From NCBI GenBank assembly GCA_011033025.1, contig WFMF01000242.1, positions 186,001 to 250,000 of the forward strand: 64,000 nt of DNA, given 5' to 3'. Each line of letters begins with the position of its first letter. The stretch's first letter is position 1. Below, in pieces: positions 52,260-63,519 of the stretch. The translations under genes were made by a program, and so were the position numbers. The notes below the pieces were generated by a model. That model saw only the letters and a program-made list of their open reading frames with translations, was not told the origin of the DNA and ran no database searches. Source of the stretch: Beroe forskalii. Taxonomy: Eukaryota; Ctenophora; Nuda; Beroida; Beroidae.

Positions 52260-53814
52260 TCAAACGAAATCTAGTTTACAAGGGAAAATGAGGATAAATC
52301 AATACGTATGTCATTGAAAGACTGGAAGGCGTCGTCTCAAACATGTAAAATTAGCAATACATAAAAAGACTGCAGTGTACCATGTAAAACCAAATCAATC
52401 AATCGGTGGTAGTATCCGTCTAGCAAGTAGGATGATTATCGGAATAGGCTTATCAGGTATTAGATTTCAAGTGCACTTAATGGTATTATTACCATGCAGT
52501 GTAATTACTTTTCGAATTTTTGAGCAAAATTAATCATGTAATATCACCGTACCCAGCAGTTGAATTACTGTCAAGTGTGTAATTACTATACCTCAACTGT
52601 TGAATTACTATTCAAGTGTTGAATTACTATTCCCAACTGTTGAATTACTACTGTTGAATTACTACTCATTTTCTGAAACGGCCATTCGCACGATTCTAAC
52701 CTATTTGCTATCTATTTGAGGATCTAAATAGGACAATAATAAGCTCCCATGATATCTGTTATCGCACATCTCATATAAAAAAGACTCGATATAATGTATT
52801 CTCAACCGTATATATACTTTTAAACAAGATAAAATAGCGACAAGGAGCACGATATGTTATGTCTTAAATGGTACATTCGTTAGCAAGAGATAAAGTAGTA
52901 TAAGGAGCACAATGTATAAAATACACTATATCTAAACGATATTATTGAAGGGCAACACAAATTTAAAGATAGAATAGATAAAAGGAACACTATCGTATAT
53001 ACCTAAATGGCGCCAGCCAGACGCGCCTGATTACTCCATCTGTGTTTCAGTGTTTATTTATCTATCTGTTTGAGAGATAACGCAGACTTGTGGCGCCATT
53101 TATATGGTGTGTTGCTCCGTTTTATCGATTTCATTTGCATTATTTCTGTTCGTTTTCACTTCTATCAGTCAGTGTTCGTTTCTTATTTTGGATCGGAGTA
53201 AAGAATAAAGATAAGGATTATTGTGCAATACTTATTGATCAAGCGAGCAGTACATAGTACATACCTTTTGATACATCGTAACGAATTAGCTTACTATACT
53301 TTACATGTGATCGTGTTTTTCTTTAAGAGTTTAAGGGTAAATTCTATCCGCATAAGATTGTGGCTCTCGAGTCAGTTGTTATTTATGCTTAAATGGTTGT
53401 GGTGTGAAATGTTTTGTTTCGAAGTTTCAATTGAGTACTTAACTTTCATGCAACATGTTTTATGGCAATGAAATATCAAACAAAATTTTGTGAAGTACAT
53501 ACACTACTTCATACACTAACAGTATGTATCAATGCTGGGCGCTGGTTCTATCATTTGGACGTTTGATCTTAAAAACTTATTCGCTGAATTGAACAGCTAA
53601 ACACGATGATTATGGGATGTTGACTTTTACAAATTCATCGAAGGCAAAATTGTACAAAATATTCGCTTGTTTCAATTATGAAATAGCGTACCTATTGAGA
53701 TTTTGATCATAAAACATCGAGTTCGAATACGACAAACGTTCATTCATATAAAATTGTTGCTATGTTTCTATTCAGTCCGTCTCCTTTGATTGCTGCATAT
53801 ATGGCAGGGTAATA
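52260..53814. other. Intergenic with TTGAATTACT repeats
   Basis: About five copies of GTTGAATTACTA(C/T)T lie at 52550-52672. The rest is AT-rich with no supported gene. It includes a GCGCCAGCCAGACGCGCC patch near 53008. Confidence 0.5.
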
Positions 53815-53987
53815 ATACAGTAAATACACACTTGGGTGTGTAAATTACCATCGTAATTGCACTCGCAAGCTCGTGCAATTACTCCAATAAATGCACTCGC
53901 AAGCTCGTGCATTTATTGCATGAATTCCACTCGCAAGCTCGTGGAATTAATGTGGTAATTACACACCCAAGTGTGTATTTACCGTAT
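53815..53987. repeat. Cloverleaf palindrome: outer stem and three hairpins with identical loops
   Basis: The outer arms 53820-53850 and 53953-53982 pair over 30 bp with one bulge (GTAAATACACACTTGGGTG with its mirror), extendable by four pairs to 53815 and 53987. The inner hairpins are 53853-53882 (stem GTAATTGCAC), 53885-53918 (CAATAAATGCAC) and 53923-53948 (AATTCCAC). Each is closed by exactly TCGCAAGCTC. Read on the minus strand, each apex is CAC-GA-GC-TT-GC-GA-GTG, again with facing GA/GA. No ORF. Confidence 0.88.
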
Positions 53988-54386
53988 ATAATTAGCATGA
54001 TTCATTCATACCAGTCCCTTCATTCTCCCAGTGCTAATTAGCTGATCGCTGCTATATAAGTAGATAATTGCTTAGATTTTAGCTCAAGACTGTGATTAGA
54101 ATTTAATTGGATAACGCATATCTAGTCAGAGTTACCACTTGACAACGCAATTATCTAGTCAAATTACCACCTGACAGAGTAATCGAAGTAAAACCGAGAA
54201 AGACTTAGGAGGTTTTAGTTCAAATTACAAATCGCTACTCTTAGGCATCCAGTAATATCCACACGGCATTTGAATCTTTTTCATCTGTGATTTAAATTTG
54301 AATAGAACCAACATTTTGAAGAAATTTTCATTAACATTTTATCTTTTTGATACAAATTATCAACTCTTTTTGAGAATATTTTACGA

Positions 54387-54450
54387 TTCTTGTTGCTCAA
54401 ATATCAGTCTGACGCACAAAATTCTCAGACTGATATTTGAGCAACAAGAA
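54387..54450. repeat. 26-bp perfect hairpin
   Basis: Arms 54387-54412 (TTCTTGTTGCTCAAATATCA then GTCTGA) and 54425-54450 are exact complements with a 12-base loop. Confidence 0.9.
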
Positions 54451-54469
54451 GCCCCATTTCTGCCCCTCA

Positions 54470-54900
54470 TTTGCCTCTTTTTTGTCACTTTTTTGCCCAC
54501 CCCCCCCCCCTTGTGCCCCCCTTTTGCCCGGTGAGTGCCCCGGGTGCACACCTTTTATCCCCATTTTAGTGCCCTTTTGCTCCTTTTGCACACTAATTGC
54601 ACCCATCTTCTGCCATGTTTCAGCATGCGTTTCCTGGTTGGCCCATATTTGCCTCTGTTTAGCCTCCTTTTTGCCTCCCTTTTTCCGGTGCGTGCCCCCG
54701 GTGCACACCTTTTATGCCCCATTTTTAACACTCTTTCATGCCCCATTTTAACACCTTTTTGCACCCTTTTTGCACCCATCTTCTGCTATCGTTTCAATAT
54801 GTGTTTTCAGGTTGGCCTTTATTTGCCCCCTTTCAGTCCCGTTTTTTTACCCTTCGTCCTCCTTTGTGCCACCTCTGTGTCCCCTTTTGCCGGGTGGATC
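54470..54900. repeat. T/C-rich tandem repeat, about 165-175 bp units
   Basis: Two and a half units share GGTGCACACCTTTTAT, CACCCATCTTCTGC and GGTTGGCC-TATTTGCC within TTTTGCCCC filler. Long ORFs on both strands follow the low-complexity sequence and are not supported. Confidence 0.75.
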
Positions 54901-54904
54901 CATT

Positions 54905-55505
54905 AGAATGAAAGAGACTGTGGATGGACAGTAGGCACTCTCTATATTATTCATAATTGATAAATCTAGCAACAGCTCTTGCTGGCTCTGTCCCCGAATT
55001 TCCCCCTGCGGCAGTAATTATATCCCAGTCTTTGCTCCAACCCCTGCCCCCATGACATGCATAGTTTTACATAATTGACCAACTTTTGATTTTCAGAGAA
55101 GGGTTATTTTTATCAATATTGCAAATAAAAACTCAGGGATATGATGCTAGTAAATTTGTTCCATATACACTATACAGTAATATATCAATTAGAGTTTACA
55201 TAACAATGACTCTGGTATTACAACGTTGATGTTGCCTACTTAAAAAGCTAGTCAAAAAGCAACCACTTGATCCAAATCAAAAGTTGATAACTCAATTTAT
55301 AAGTGACTGAGGGACATGGTCAAGTGAGATACTTCGCGATCATCGAAGCTACTGTTCGATGATAGCATATAAACAACTTCTCATGACATTGACATCAGTT
55401 CTACCATAATTTAACACCTAAATCACCCTGGTTTTAGCAGAATGTCCTATAAAAATGTCCCGGTTGTTATTGATTTCCTGGGCATGTCCCACTCTCTAAG
55501 TCTGA
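54905..55505. other. Intergenic, 3' side of the minus-strand precursor gene
   Basis: No clear gene or element. It may contain the 3' UTR of 55510-55878. Confidence 0.45.
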
Positions 55506-55509
55506 CATC

Positions 55510-55878
55510 TCACAGGAGCATCTCTAGCCCCAGACTCTGTTCGTCTTCCTGATCCTCCAGCCCAGCCACACTCTGATCCTCCTTGGCCGCTAACTCGAGC
55601 CTCTTCATCCCAAAGCTCTGTTCCTCCTCAGCTGCTCCCCAGCCAGGTGTCTGCTCCCCCTCCTCCTCCTCTTGTGCTCCTATCCCCAGTGAGTGTTGTC
55701 TGGAGCCTGCCTCTTCTCTGGCAGCCATCTCCTGGTGCTCCTCCTTATCTCCCCAGCCCGGGGTCTGATCACTGTCCTCCTGAGCTTCTGCCCTACCCCA
55801 CCCAGGGGTCTGTTCCAGCATCCTCCCACCGGTCAGGGTCATCAGGGTCAGGAACACGGCAAAACTACTGCAAATCAT
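55510..55878 (-). CDS. Putative secreted neuropeptide-like precursor with QTPGWG repeats (122 aa)
   Basis: The start is the Met at 55878 because MICSSFAVFLTLMTLTGGRM is a signal peptide; a longer frame to 56001 adds a non-hydrophobic leader and a plausible splice acceptor (TTGTTTGCAG on minus, about 55990). The mature part is mostly Glu/Asp/Gln/Ala. It holds three exact QTPGWG motifs (residues 23-28, 38-43, 76-81), each directly preceded by Glu or Asp; the first is followed by Arg. Degenerate relatives QHSLGIG, QSFGM, QSVAGL and QSLGL (61, 87, 102, 114) keep the Gln-x-x-Gly texture. Cnidarian and placozoan precursors use acidic residues N-terminal to Gln-led peptides, and Gly donates the C-terminal amide, so pyroGlu-TPGW-amide peptides are a fair inference. 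The last codons CTCCT-GTGAGA look like a donor, so the 3' end may be spliced. Confidence 0.6.
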   Translation of the reverse strand: MICSSFAVFLTLMTLTGGRMLEQTPGWGRAEAQEDSDQTPGWGDKEEHQEMAAREEAGSRQHSLGIGAQEEEEGEQTPGWGAAEEEQSFGMKRLELAAKEDQSVAGLEDQEDEQSLGLEMLL

Positions 55879-56004
55879 GGTATTCTGTGGGTATGCTGTG
55901 GGATAGTGTGTACTTTTGTGAAGTGTTAGCGGTGTCTTTGTTTTTAGTTGTCTTGAGAGAGGATAGCTCTTAACATTCCATGATACCTGCAAACAATACA
56001 ATGA

Positions 56005-56498
56005 TTATAAGTTCCTTAAGACGATAAGAATAATCCAGGGAATTTGAAGGAATGGAAGCAATGGGAATCCCATTATCTATAATTCATAGGCTAAACAATT
56101 AATTGCCATAAAACTGTTCTCATGTCAAATTGTCGAAGGGCAAATTTCTATTAATCATGGCTCAAGAAATAGCATGAGATGTCTCATAGAACTCGATGAA
56201 ACATGTCCAACTGCGGGGTTTCAGTGTTTCACTGACACTAATAAAACCTAAGTTATAAGCCCTAGTGAATAGCAGCAAGCACTAAGCAGGTCTGGGAACC
56301 CATCACCTTTTATACATTCACGGATGCTTATTGCTCAAGTGGGCGTCCCACGTTATAACGCGTTACAGCTAGCTATTTTCATGAATATTATTATCATTGA
56401 CGGTGATGCAAAGAAGCATTTGGTAACGAAAATTTGCAAATCAATGAAAAATTGCTCGAATTTATTTTTGCGAGTAACATGTGTAGGTCAGAATTGCT
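56005..56498. other. Upstream of the precursor gene, nothing identified
   Basis: AT-rich. It probably contains the intron and first exon of the minus-strand gene at 55510-55878. Confidence 0.4.
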
Positions 56499-56499
56499 T

Positions 56500-56619
56500 T
56501 TTCATTTGAATAATTCAACGATATGAATTTCAATTCAAAGCAATGCTCGAGTGGTATATTTTCATTTGAATAATTCAACGATATGAATTTCAATTCAAAG
56601 CAATGCTCGAGTGGTATAT
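56500..56619. repeat. Exact 60-bp tandem duplication
   Basis: TTCATTTGAATAATTCAACG to GAGTGGTATATT is repeated head to tail with no visible change. Confidence 0.93.
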
Positions 56620-56829
56620 TTTGAGCTCAATCATAGTCAAGCGATTTAAATTTCATCATTTTGATGTTGCCATCTGGCCATAATTTCGATGAAAAATCAA
56701 AATATTTGCTTTTATAAAATATAACCTGAGATTTCGCTTCCAATTTGAAGATCAGAAGTATAACAGTTTTATATTTCGGAGCAGCTACAGCTTTCAAGTA
56801 AAATTCAGCTATGACCTTTTTATAAATAA

Positions 56830-58100
56830 AGGGGGCTTTGAGTCCATAGGTCCAATATTGCCCATGTGGGGCCTTGGAACAAAAAATGGGGTCCAAAAAT
56901 CAAATTCAAACCAAAGGAAATAGAGCTTAGATTTTTATTGCCCTCGATTTGTAAAAATTGGATGAAAAATGGTCAAGCTATGGCCTTGCAAAGCACGCAT
57001 GCCAAAGTGGCAGTTGCCTTTTTTTGAACTTAAAGGTGGCCAGATTCATAGCTTCATCCTGGTTTCAGCCTCAGGCATATTTACAACACTATTTAAAAAC
57101 ATAGAAACACACATGATATTCCTTAAAAATGGCAAGGAATTGAAGCATCACAGTGGTATGGCAGTCTTAAAAAAGGCGAGCGGGGGTCCAGCCCCCAGAA
57201 GCCAGAGGATCTGAGCAAAAATATTTCTCACGAAAATAGAATTTTCATTTCAAATTCTTCTGTCAGGTCCCGATCCTCTCCCCCCCTTAATTTTTTCATT
57301 CCCCCTTCCGTCCCAGTCCCCCCGGAATCATTGAAATTAGGGCAACCCCCTGTGGCCAGATTGGCCACATTTTTGAAGATATGAGCTTCAAACTTGTTTT
57401 ACCTATCATTAAGGTCAATGTCGATAGGCAAACAGATTTTTAAGTGAATCGGGTGTAATTTGGCTATTTTAGCCCATAGAAACCTCCTCAAAATCCATAA
57501 AATGACCTTATCCTAAAACTCAACTTTTCCTCCACGTCTAATAACTTCAGCCATGATAAATATTTTTCACAATTCTTTTTGCAGGGGTTAAGAGTGAAGT
57601 GGTAAATTCCGCTGATACAAATGGACTCGGATTTTTGATTGAGGCCTCCAAAAATTTTTGAGCCAAATGGGCTCAAAAAATAGGCGCGATTTTACGCCCG
57701 ATTCACTAAGACCTTTAAAAATTTGTTTGTCCATCGATAGCGTCCTTAATTATGGGCAAAACAAGTTTGAAGCTCATATCTCGATAAATGTGGCTAATCT
57801 CATGCCCACATTGAGGTCCAAAATGGGCCAACTGCCGGTGCCCGCTTGGTGCGCGCGTTTTGCAAGGCCATAACTTGAAGTTGGAGTTGGCCCCTTATAG
57901 TTATTCTTAATTCATTCGATTTTGACAAAATTTAAATAATGCACTTAATGATTAGCTCGTCGAGACGAAACGAGGTAATAAAAAGTTAACCTCTATTTCC
58001 TTTGGTTTAAATTTCGATTTTTGGACCCCATTTAATTGCCCCAAGGCCCCACGTAGGCGATATTGGACCTATGGACTCAAAACCACCTTCATCATGTTGA
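56830..58100. mobile_element. 1.27-kb degenerate fold-back element
   Basis: The outer arms share ATAGGTCCAATATTGCC / GGCGATATTGGACCTATGG, GGGGCCTTGG / CCAAGGCCCC and CAAAGGAAATAGAG / CTCTATTTCCTTTGG. Inner segments also mirror (GGTAAAACAAGTTTGAAGCTCAT-type blocks at 57380-57405 and 57755-57780; CTATGGCCTTGCAAAGC with GTTTTGCAAGGCCATA). The whole is one long diverged inverted repeat centred near 57550. ORFs are unsupported. Confidence 0.75.
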
Positions 58101-58104
58101 TTCA

Positions 58105-59085
58105 TGTCCTAGCCATCATGGCCAATTCCTATCCCAAAATCGTGTTCAAAATATCAGGGTGAACTCCCTGATAGTTTATAGTACAGTATAATGTGCAACA
58201 AAATGTAAAATTCTGAATGAAATAATCGTCGCACAACACAATTGTTGATCCCATGTCGAGATCTGATAGACAATGGGAAATTTAAGTAGCAGAAAAAAGT
58301 GTTAATACTTTCGTAAGTAATAGCCCCGCCCAGCTTCACCTTTGGTTGCAATCCACTCACTAGTTCTGTGGGAATAATTGCAATTTAATTGCTTGCACAT
58401 TTGGACAGACGGCTACTCCAAAAGACTTCTCTTGAATTAACTAGATTTTAAACGTGCTAAATGTTGCATTCAGAATTAACTCCTCTATGGTCCTGTAAGT
58501 GTACTCTGCATATAATGCATGACAAGTAGACGTCATCCCACTCCCAGCGTTTTACCCCCCCTTTAGATGCTTTAGGTTCCATTCAGAGCCCCACGAGATC
58601 AAATATGATCAGGAGTCAGTCCACAACCTCCACTCAACGTATGACATCATGACATGAGACATATCACGTCATAATTGTATCTTTGTATGGATGTTGTAAT
58701 GTTTACGCCTCTTGATGCAGTCTAAATCCAATAGTAAGAACGAAGTTTTACATTTTGACGTCTTTCTTTGATAAATGAAATTTATCAATGAGTTCAAAAT
58801 AACAGATGCAATGGAATTAGACAAGATATAGATAGTCCGAGTTCTGAACGCAGAAACAAAGAGTTACATTATGTGATTGATAAACTGTACCGCTATGAAA
58901 TAGACTCACGATATGATATGGCGTTGATGTTGATAGGTATGTTCATATCAATATTCATAGACTTTCCCATTGTTTAGGAATAAATTCTCCTACAGACCTT
59001 TGTTGATCTACTTAGAATTAGATGCCCTAATGAGCTGCAATAATACGAATTTCAATTCCTGTAATTACTTAATTGGTAAACAATA
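58105..59085. other. Intergenic, no supported gene
   Basis: AT-rich. I see no repeats or gene structure. Confidence 0.5.
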
Positions 59086-59089
59086 ACAA

Positions 59090-59688
59090 ATCGTCACCTA
59101 AATATAGAAAGGGCCTATGTTAACATAGGCCCTTTTGATTTGTTTTGACATTTTCAGAATCCTCATTAACATACCTATCATGTCCCAAAATATCGAAGAT
59201 ATTTGACGTAAAATACCGACCCTTGAATTTTTTAAAAGGGCCTAAGTCAACATAGGCCCCAGAATTTTATGTCATTATACCATCCCATGAAACTTAGAAA
59301 AGGGGCCTATGTTAACATAGACCCCATATTTTTCGTGGTTCAAGTTTGTTTTGTTGCGTAGAAAGGTCCTAAGTAAATATAGGTCTTATTTTTTCAGTAC
59401 AATTTTTGAAACATTAAAAGGGTCTATGTTAACATAGGCCCCCAAAATATTGGAAAATTGGATAATTTGTTGTGTAAAAAGGGCCTATATCAGTTTTTAA
59501 GTCCCCACCAAAAATTCTACAAAGACATCAATGGTTGCAAATCATCAAATATCAATGCTTTAGACACTGAAGAAGTAATATAATTCAAATCCTGACCTAA
59601 TTCCCGAACAGTGTAGCCAATATTCAGTTTTTATCGATTATCTCAAAACACGTTTTTTGACATAGGCCCTTTCTATGTTTAGGTGACG
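59090..59688. mobile_element. Element with 29-bp TIRs filled with a palindrome array
   Basis: The TIR CGTCACCTAAATATAGAAAG then GGCCTATGT is mirrored at 59658-59688. AAAT borders both ends. Inside, GGGCCTATGTTAACATAGG-type palindromes (centre GTTAAC) recur about every 60 bases in perfect (59108-59131) and mutated forms. Confidence 0.82.
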
Positions 59689-59704
59689 AAATGTTCAAAA
59701 ATAC

Positions 59705-60078
59705 TAGGGGGTCATCCATAAAGGACGTCCGCAAAGAGGGGGAGGGGGGGGGTCTGGGCAATGCGGACGTGGGGGAGGGGGTGTGAAAATTTTGGACGTT
59801 TTGATTTTGACTAGTTTTCCACTAGAAAATTGTCAATTTTTTTAGAATTTTGACTTATACTTTTTCGACATTGAGTCAGATAATAAAGTTGATTTTTTTC
59901 ACACAATTGAGAAAAATGCTTAAAATTGATCACACAAAATATTTCGAATGAAAATGCGGACGTCCGGAGGGGGTATTCCAGGTTGCCCGTTGCAGACGTT
60001 TGTAGTTTGCGGACAAGGGGGAGGGAGGGGTCTTAAATTGCCGAAATTTTGCGGACGTCCTTTATGGATGGCCCCTAG
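59705..60078. mobile_element. MITE, about 31-bp TIRs
   Basis: CTAGGGGGTCATCCATAAAG then GACGTCCGCAAA is mirrored at the right end (GGACGTCCTTTATGGATGGC, CCCTAG). CTAG at both tips may be a duplicated target. The interior is G-rich with further GCGGACGT copies. Confidence 0.85.
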
Positions 60079-60233
60079 GAAACAGGAGTGGGATTTAATT
60101 TTGATTCAAATTTCTGCATAAAATAAATATTTTCACCTCCAGGCTGGTTGAAAATGCTAAAATGACTGAACTTGAAGTGTATCCAATGAGTTTATTGCAT
60201 CGAAAATTGATTAATTATGTCGATCAGTCACAA

Positions 60234-60405
60234 TGTACGGTGTACCAGAAGGATAAGTTATTGTTCCTTTTTTTGAAAATAGAAATAACTTATCCTTCTG
60301 GGACAGGTGTGTGTCCCAAAAGAATAAGTTATTTTTTATTTTTGAAAAAGAAAAAAAACTTATCCTTCTAGTACACGTGTGTGTCCCAGAAGGATATGTT
60401 ATTTT
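60234..60405. repeat. Partial copy of the GGATAAG palindrome-array element
   Basis: Starts with the same tip GTACGGTGTACCAGAAGGAT as 20590 and holds two to three hairpin units. It then breaks into unrelated DNA. The inverted right end is absent. Confidence 0.85.
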
Positions 60406-60409
60406 TTCC

Positions 60410-61455
60410 CTCCCCATTGGCGTTTTTGTGAATAGAAAAAGGCAAATGAGAGGGTTGGCAGAGATCGTGGTTTGGGAAGGTGAGAAATAGGATATGTGTA
60501 TAATATGAGGTCCAAGTTTGCAATACAACTACTGTAATTTCTGGAAAGTGCCCGGATTGCTCCTTTATAATATCAGTCGCGAAAATGTCCCCTGTCCGTC
60601 CGGTGTCCCCCCCCCCGAAATCACAAAATTCTTAATTTTGAAGCCGTCGATTGTCGAAAATATTATAGGCTGAATTGGCCCATTCGTGCCACGTGCTCAA
60701 ACTCTCCTAAATTACGATTCATTCTAAATTAAAGGGCTGATGAAGATTTCGTGTGTGAGTCTTAAAATCTTAGGAGCGACTCGGGCTATGGGTTGGTTCT
60801 GTACTTAGTTTAGTGCCAAACTACATAACTATTCGACTGTATACTGAATTCAACTAAGTTCGATAAATACTATGCATATGGTCGATGTGAAAGACGAATA
60901 TTGCTTTTCGGAACAAGCGACAGCATTGAAACAGAAAACGAAAGCATGAAATTTGAAAGTGATATCAGCTTAGTGAACGACTGTTATAAAGTCCTGAGTG
61001 TCTAGAAAATCATTATGCACCTTCCAGGCATGTTTTTGCTATGTATTCAATAACCCTATAGGCACCAGGCTACCGTGCGCAATAAATTATTACAGGCACC
61101 TGTTCAAGCCGGCGGTCGCATCCGCAGCGATATTTACGCGCCTGTGTATAAATATTCGCACCTGCATTAAAATTTTCGCGCTGCAACATGGCGTACGCAT
61201 CCTGGTCACGTTCTGCGAAAATAATCGTCACGCGTGCGTAAATAAAATTTAATTTTTTCGCCGTTTTAGTTCTGATTTTCGCGCGAGCCAAATGGCACAC
61301 AAGGTACTAGCACGGTGTTTTCGCAATGAATTGGAAAGTTTTCGCGTCGCCATTTGCTGTTGCATTGCTGGGCCTGATTTTCGCAAGGAGGGAGAAGTGA
61401 ACCATAGGATATTAAGTGTACGCATCCTAGTTAATTTTTCCGCATAAACACTTGT
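60410..61455. other. Intergenic with a repeat shared with 30955-31165
   Basis: 60455-60575 carries GGTTGGCAGAGATCGTGGTTTG and GCTCCTTTATAATATCAGTC, matching the interior of the element at 30624. No gene is supported in the rest. Confidence 0.55.
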
Positions 61456-61458
61456 TTT

Positions 61459-62166
61459 GAAAATAAACGCATCGAAACTGACAGCAATCGCAGAATTTCG
61501 ATTCTTTTTCGCAAATTAAACTTCAGAACGTTATAAGTTGATGAAATTTGAATGAACTTGAAATCCTCCGTCAATTTCACTAATCAAGTTGTCTCGATCA
61601 TTAGAAATAATAATGAATGCTGTGATGTGGTGAAAGAAAAAGATAAAGATTCGGGATTGTTTGAAACTAAAGTTTATTTAATTTCAAGGCTTACGCTCAT
61701 GAAACATGAAAGTGAAAGATCTTGGCAATGGAACTGATGGTAAATGATCATAAAGTTAACTGAACCCGTAATTATAAATGTACCATGACCAGAAACACCA
61801 CGCATCACTGAAAATAAAAGCATCGAAACTGACAACATGACAATAATCGCAGAATTTCGATTTTTTTCTCAAATTGAACTTCAGAACGTTTAATGATGAG
61901 ATTTGCATGAACATGGAATCCTCTGTCAATTTCACCGATCAACATTTCAAGATAATAAAAAATCTGAATGCTGTGATGTGGTCAGTGGTGAAAGAAGATA
62001 ATTATAAAAGATTCGGGATTGTTTGAAGTTAATTTAAGCTCGATGAAACATGAAAGTCAAAACTGAAAGATCTTGGCTATGGAAGTGGAACTGATGGTAA
62101 ATGATCATAAAGTTATCTGAACCCGGAATTATAAATGTACCATGACCAGAAACACCACGCGTCATT
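61459..62166. repeat. About 350-bp tandem duplication, two units
   Basis: Both units run GAAAATAAA(C/A)GCATCGAAACTGA to CATGACCAGAAACACCACGC with roughly 85-90 percent similarity and several indels. The single ORF in unit 1 (61552-61737) is broken in unit 2, arguing against coding. Confidence 0.9.
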
Positions 62167-62427
62167 GCGATGTATCACACAGAGACAATGACGCCACTGA
62201 GTCTGGTTCCCACGAGAGTTGTACGAAACGAATCTGGCACGTGCGAGTCATTAAGGTGCGCGCGCATACCGCTTTCTCGGTTTGTTTCATTTCTCTTTAG
62301 CTCAGTTTCGTTTGTGTTTCCTATGGTACGACTGTATTAACAACATGTGGGGCAGCCGATAATGGTAATGCGGTGACGAATGGCATGTTAATGTGTATGT
62401 AGCATGAAAGATTTCGAAGTGTATCGG

Positions 62428-62500
62428 GCCGTGATAGCTCAGTGGTAGAGCACCCGATGCATTATCGCGGAGGTCGTGGGTTCAAGTCCCGCTCCCGGCA
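62428..62500 (+). tRNA. tRNA-like sequence, probably a pseudogene or SINE head
   Basis: A near-complete cloverleaf: acceptor GCCGTGA/TCCCGGC (one mismatch), D arm GCTC/GAGC with A-box TAGCTCAGTGG, and T arm GTGGG-TTCAAGT-CCCGC with B-box GGTTCAAGTCC. The anticodon arm is irregular: loop TGCATTA reads GCA (Cys-like) but lacks T33, the stem has a C-C mismatch, and the variable region is one base long. It is followed by ACGGCCC, which mirrors the GGGCCGT before it. It could be a decayed tRNA or the promoter head of a SINE. Confidence 0.5.
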
Positions 62501-62504
62501 ACGG

Positions 62505-63100
62505 CCCTTTGATTTTCTGATTGCTGCGACACTATGTGCCTAATAACTGAGCATTACCAAGGAAAGGCCCTACCACCCAAAAACATTAACGACTGTATTA
62601 AGATTGTTTTCCATCTCAAGCTCTCGTCTCTCAAAAGATGATTTCTTTTAGCTCTGTTTCGTAAATTGTGTATGGTACAACTGCATTCTACTGTCTTAAG
62701 AGAAAACTATAGTTTTAAAATGTAGATGTATTATAGAAGGGATCGATCGTGGGAGACGGGTATGAATGTAGATTGAAGATTCACGATCATTTATTCGTTT
62801 ATGACGAATCGGTCATGGCCGATGTGATTTTTTTATGGCCAGTGGTAGCGAAAACTTGCAAGAATATCAAATCCACATTCCAGACCACATTTTATCCCCA
62901 CATGGCCTCTCTTTATCTCAACTTACCCAGGTCGTATAGACAATAGACATAGCCCAATCATGAGAATTGAAATGGAACGAGAAAGTCATCATCAAGTGAA
63001 ACACTAATTGCAATTTTTCAAGGACGAAGTTTTAAAATTACATTCACTCACACTGTTTTTCAGCCCTAGATCAAAGTATTTCGGCAGAAATTGTGAGATA
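62505..63100. other. Intergenic, no supported gene
   Basis: Possibly the body of a SINE after the tRNA-like head (to about 62580). Otherwise featureless. Confidence 0.4.
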
Positions 63101-63516
63101 CCTTATTGGCCTTTATTTAGCCGGCCTTTTTTAAATGGCCCTTTTTTTAACCGGCCCTATGAACAAAAAATCAAAATATCATTTTTGAACCGTTTGGCCG
63201 GCTCCTTGGACAAAAAAATTTTTCTGGTCACCGCCAGATCAAGGATTTTATGGTCTATAATGGCCATTTTTGCTTAATAAATTGCACCAAAAGACCCAAA
63301 TCCCGATCTGATATCATGACTTATTTTGTTCTATACCAACGTTCAAGAGAGTTTAACACTGTATAGGGCAGATCATCATCAAATTTTCATATGACAAATT
63401 TACTGGCCTTTAATTTGACCAGCCCCACTTTAACCGGCTTTTGTAATCGGCCCTTTGGACAAAAATTTCAAAGTCATTTTTGTCCTTAAGGGCCGGTTAA
63501 ATAAAGGCCATTAAGG
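63101..63516. mobile_element. TA-flanked MITE, same family as 30624-32399
   Basis: The TIR CCTTATTGGCCTTTATTTAG is mirrored as AAATAAAGGCCATTAAGG at the right, with TA on both sides. Sub-terminal repeats of GGCCGGTTAAA type. No transposase. Confidence 0.85.
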
Positions 63517-63519
63517 TAA

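Noticed and set aside
2908..53987. CRISPR array interpretation of the repeated hairpins
   Set aside because: No regular repeat-spacer periodicity, eukaryotic context and no cas genes.
54397..54906. Cys/Pro/Phe-rich ORFs
   Set aside because: Low-complexity TTTTGCCCC tandem repeat; frames open on both strands.
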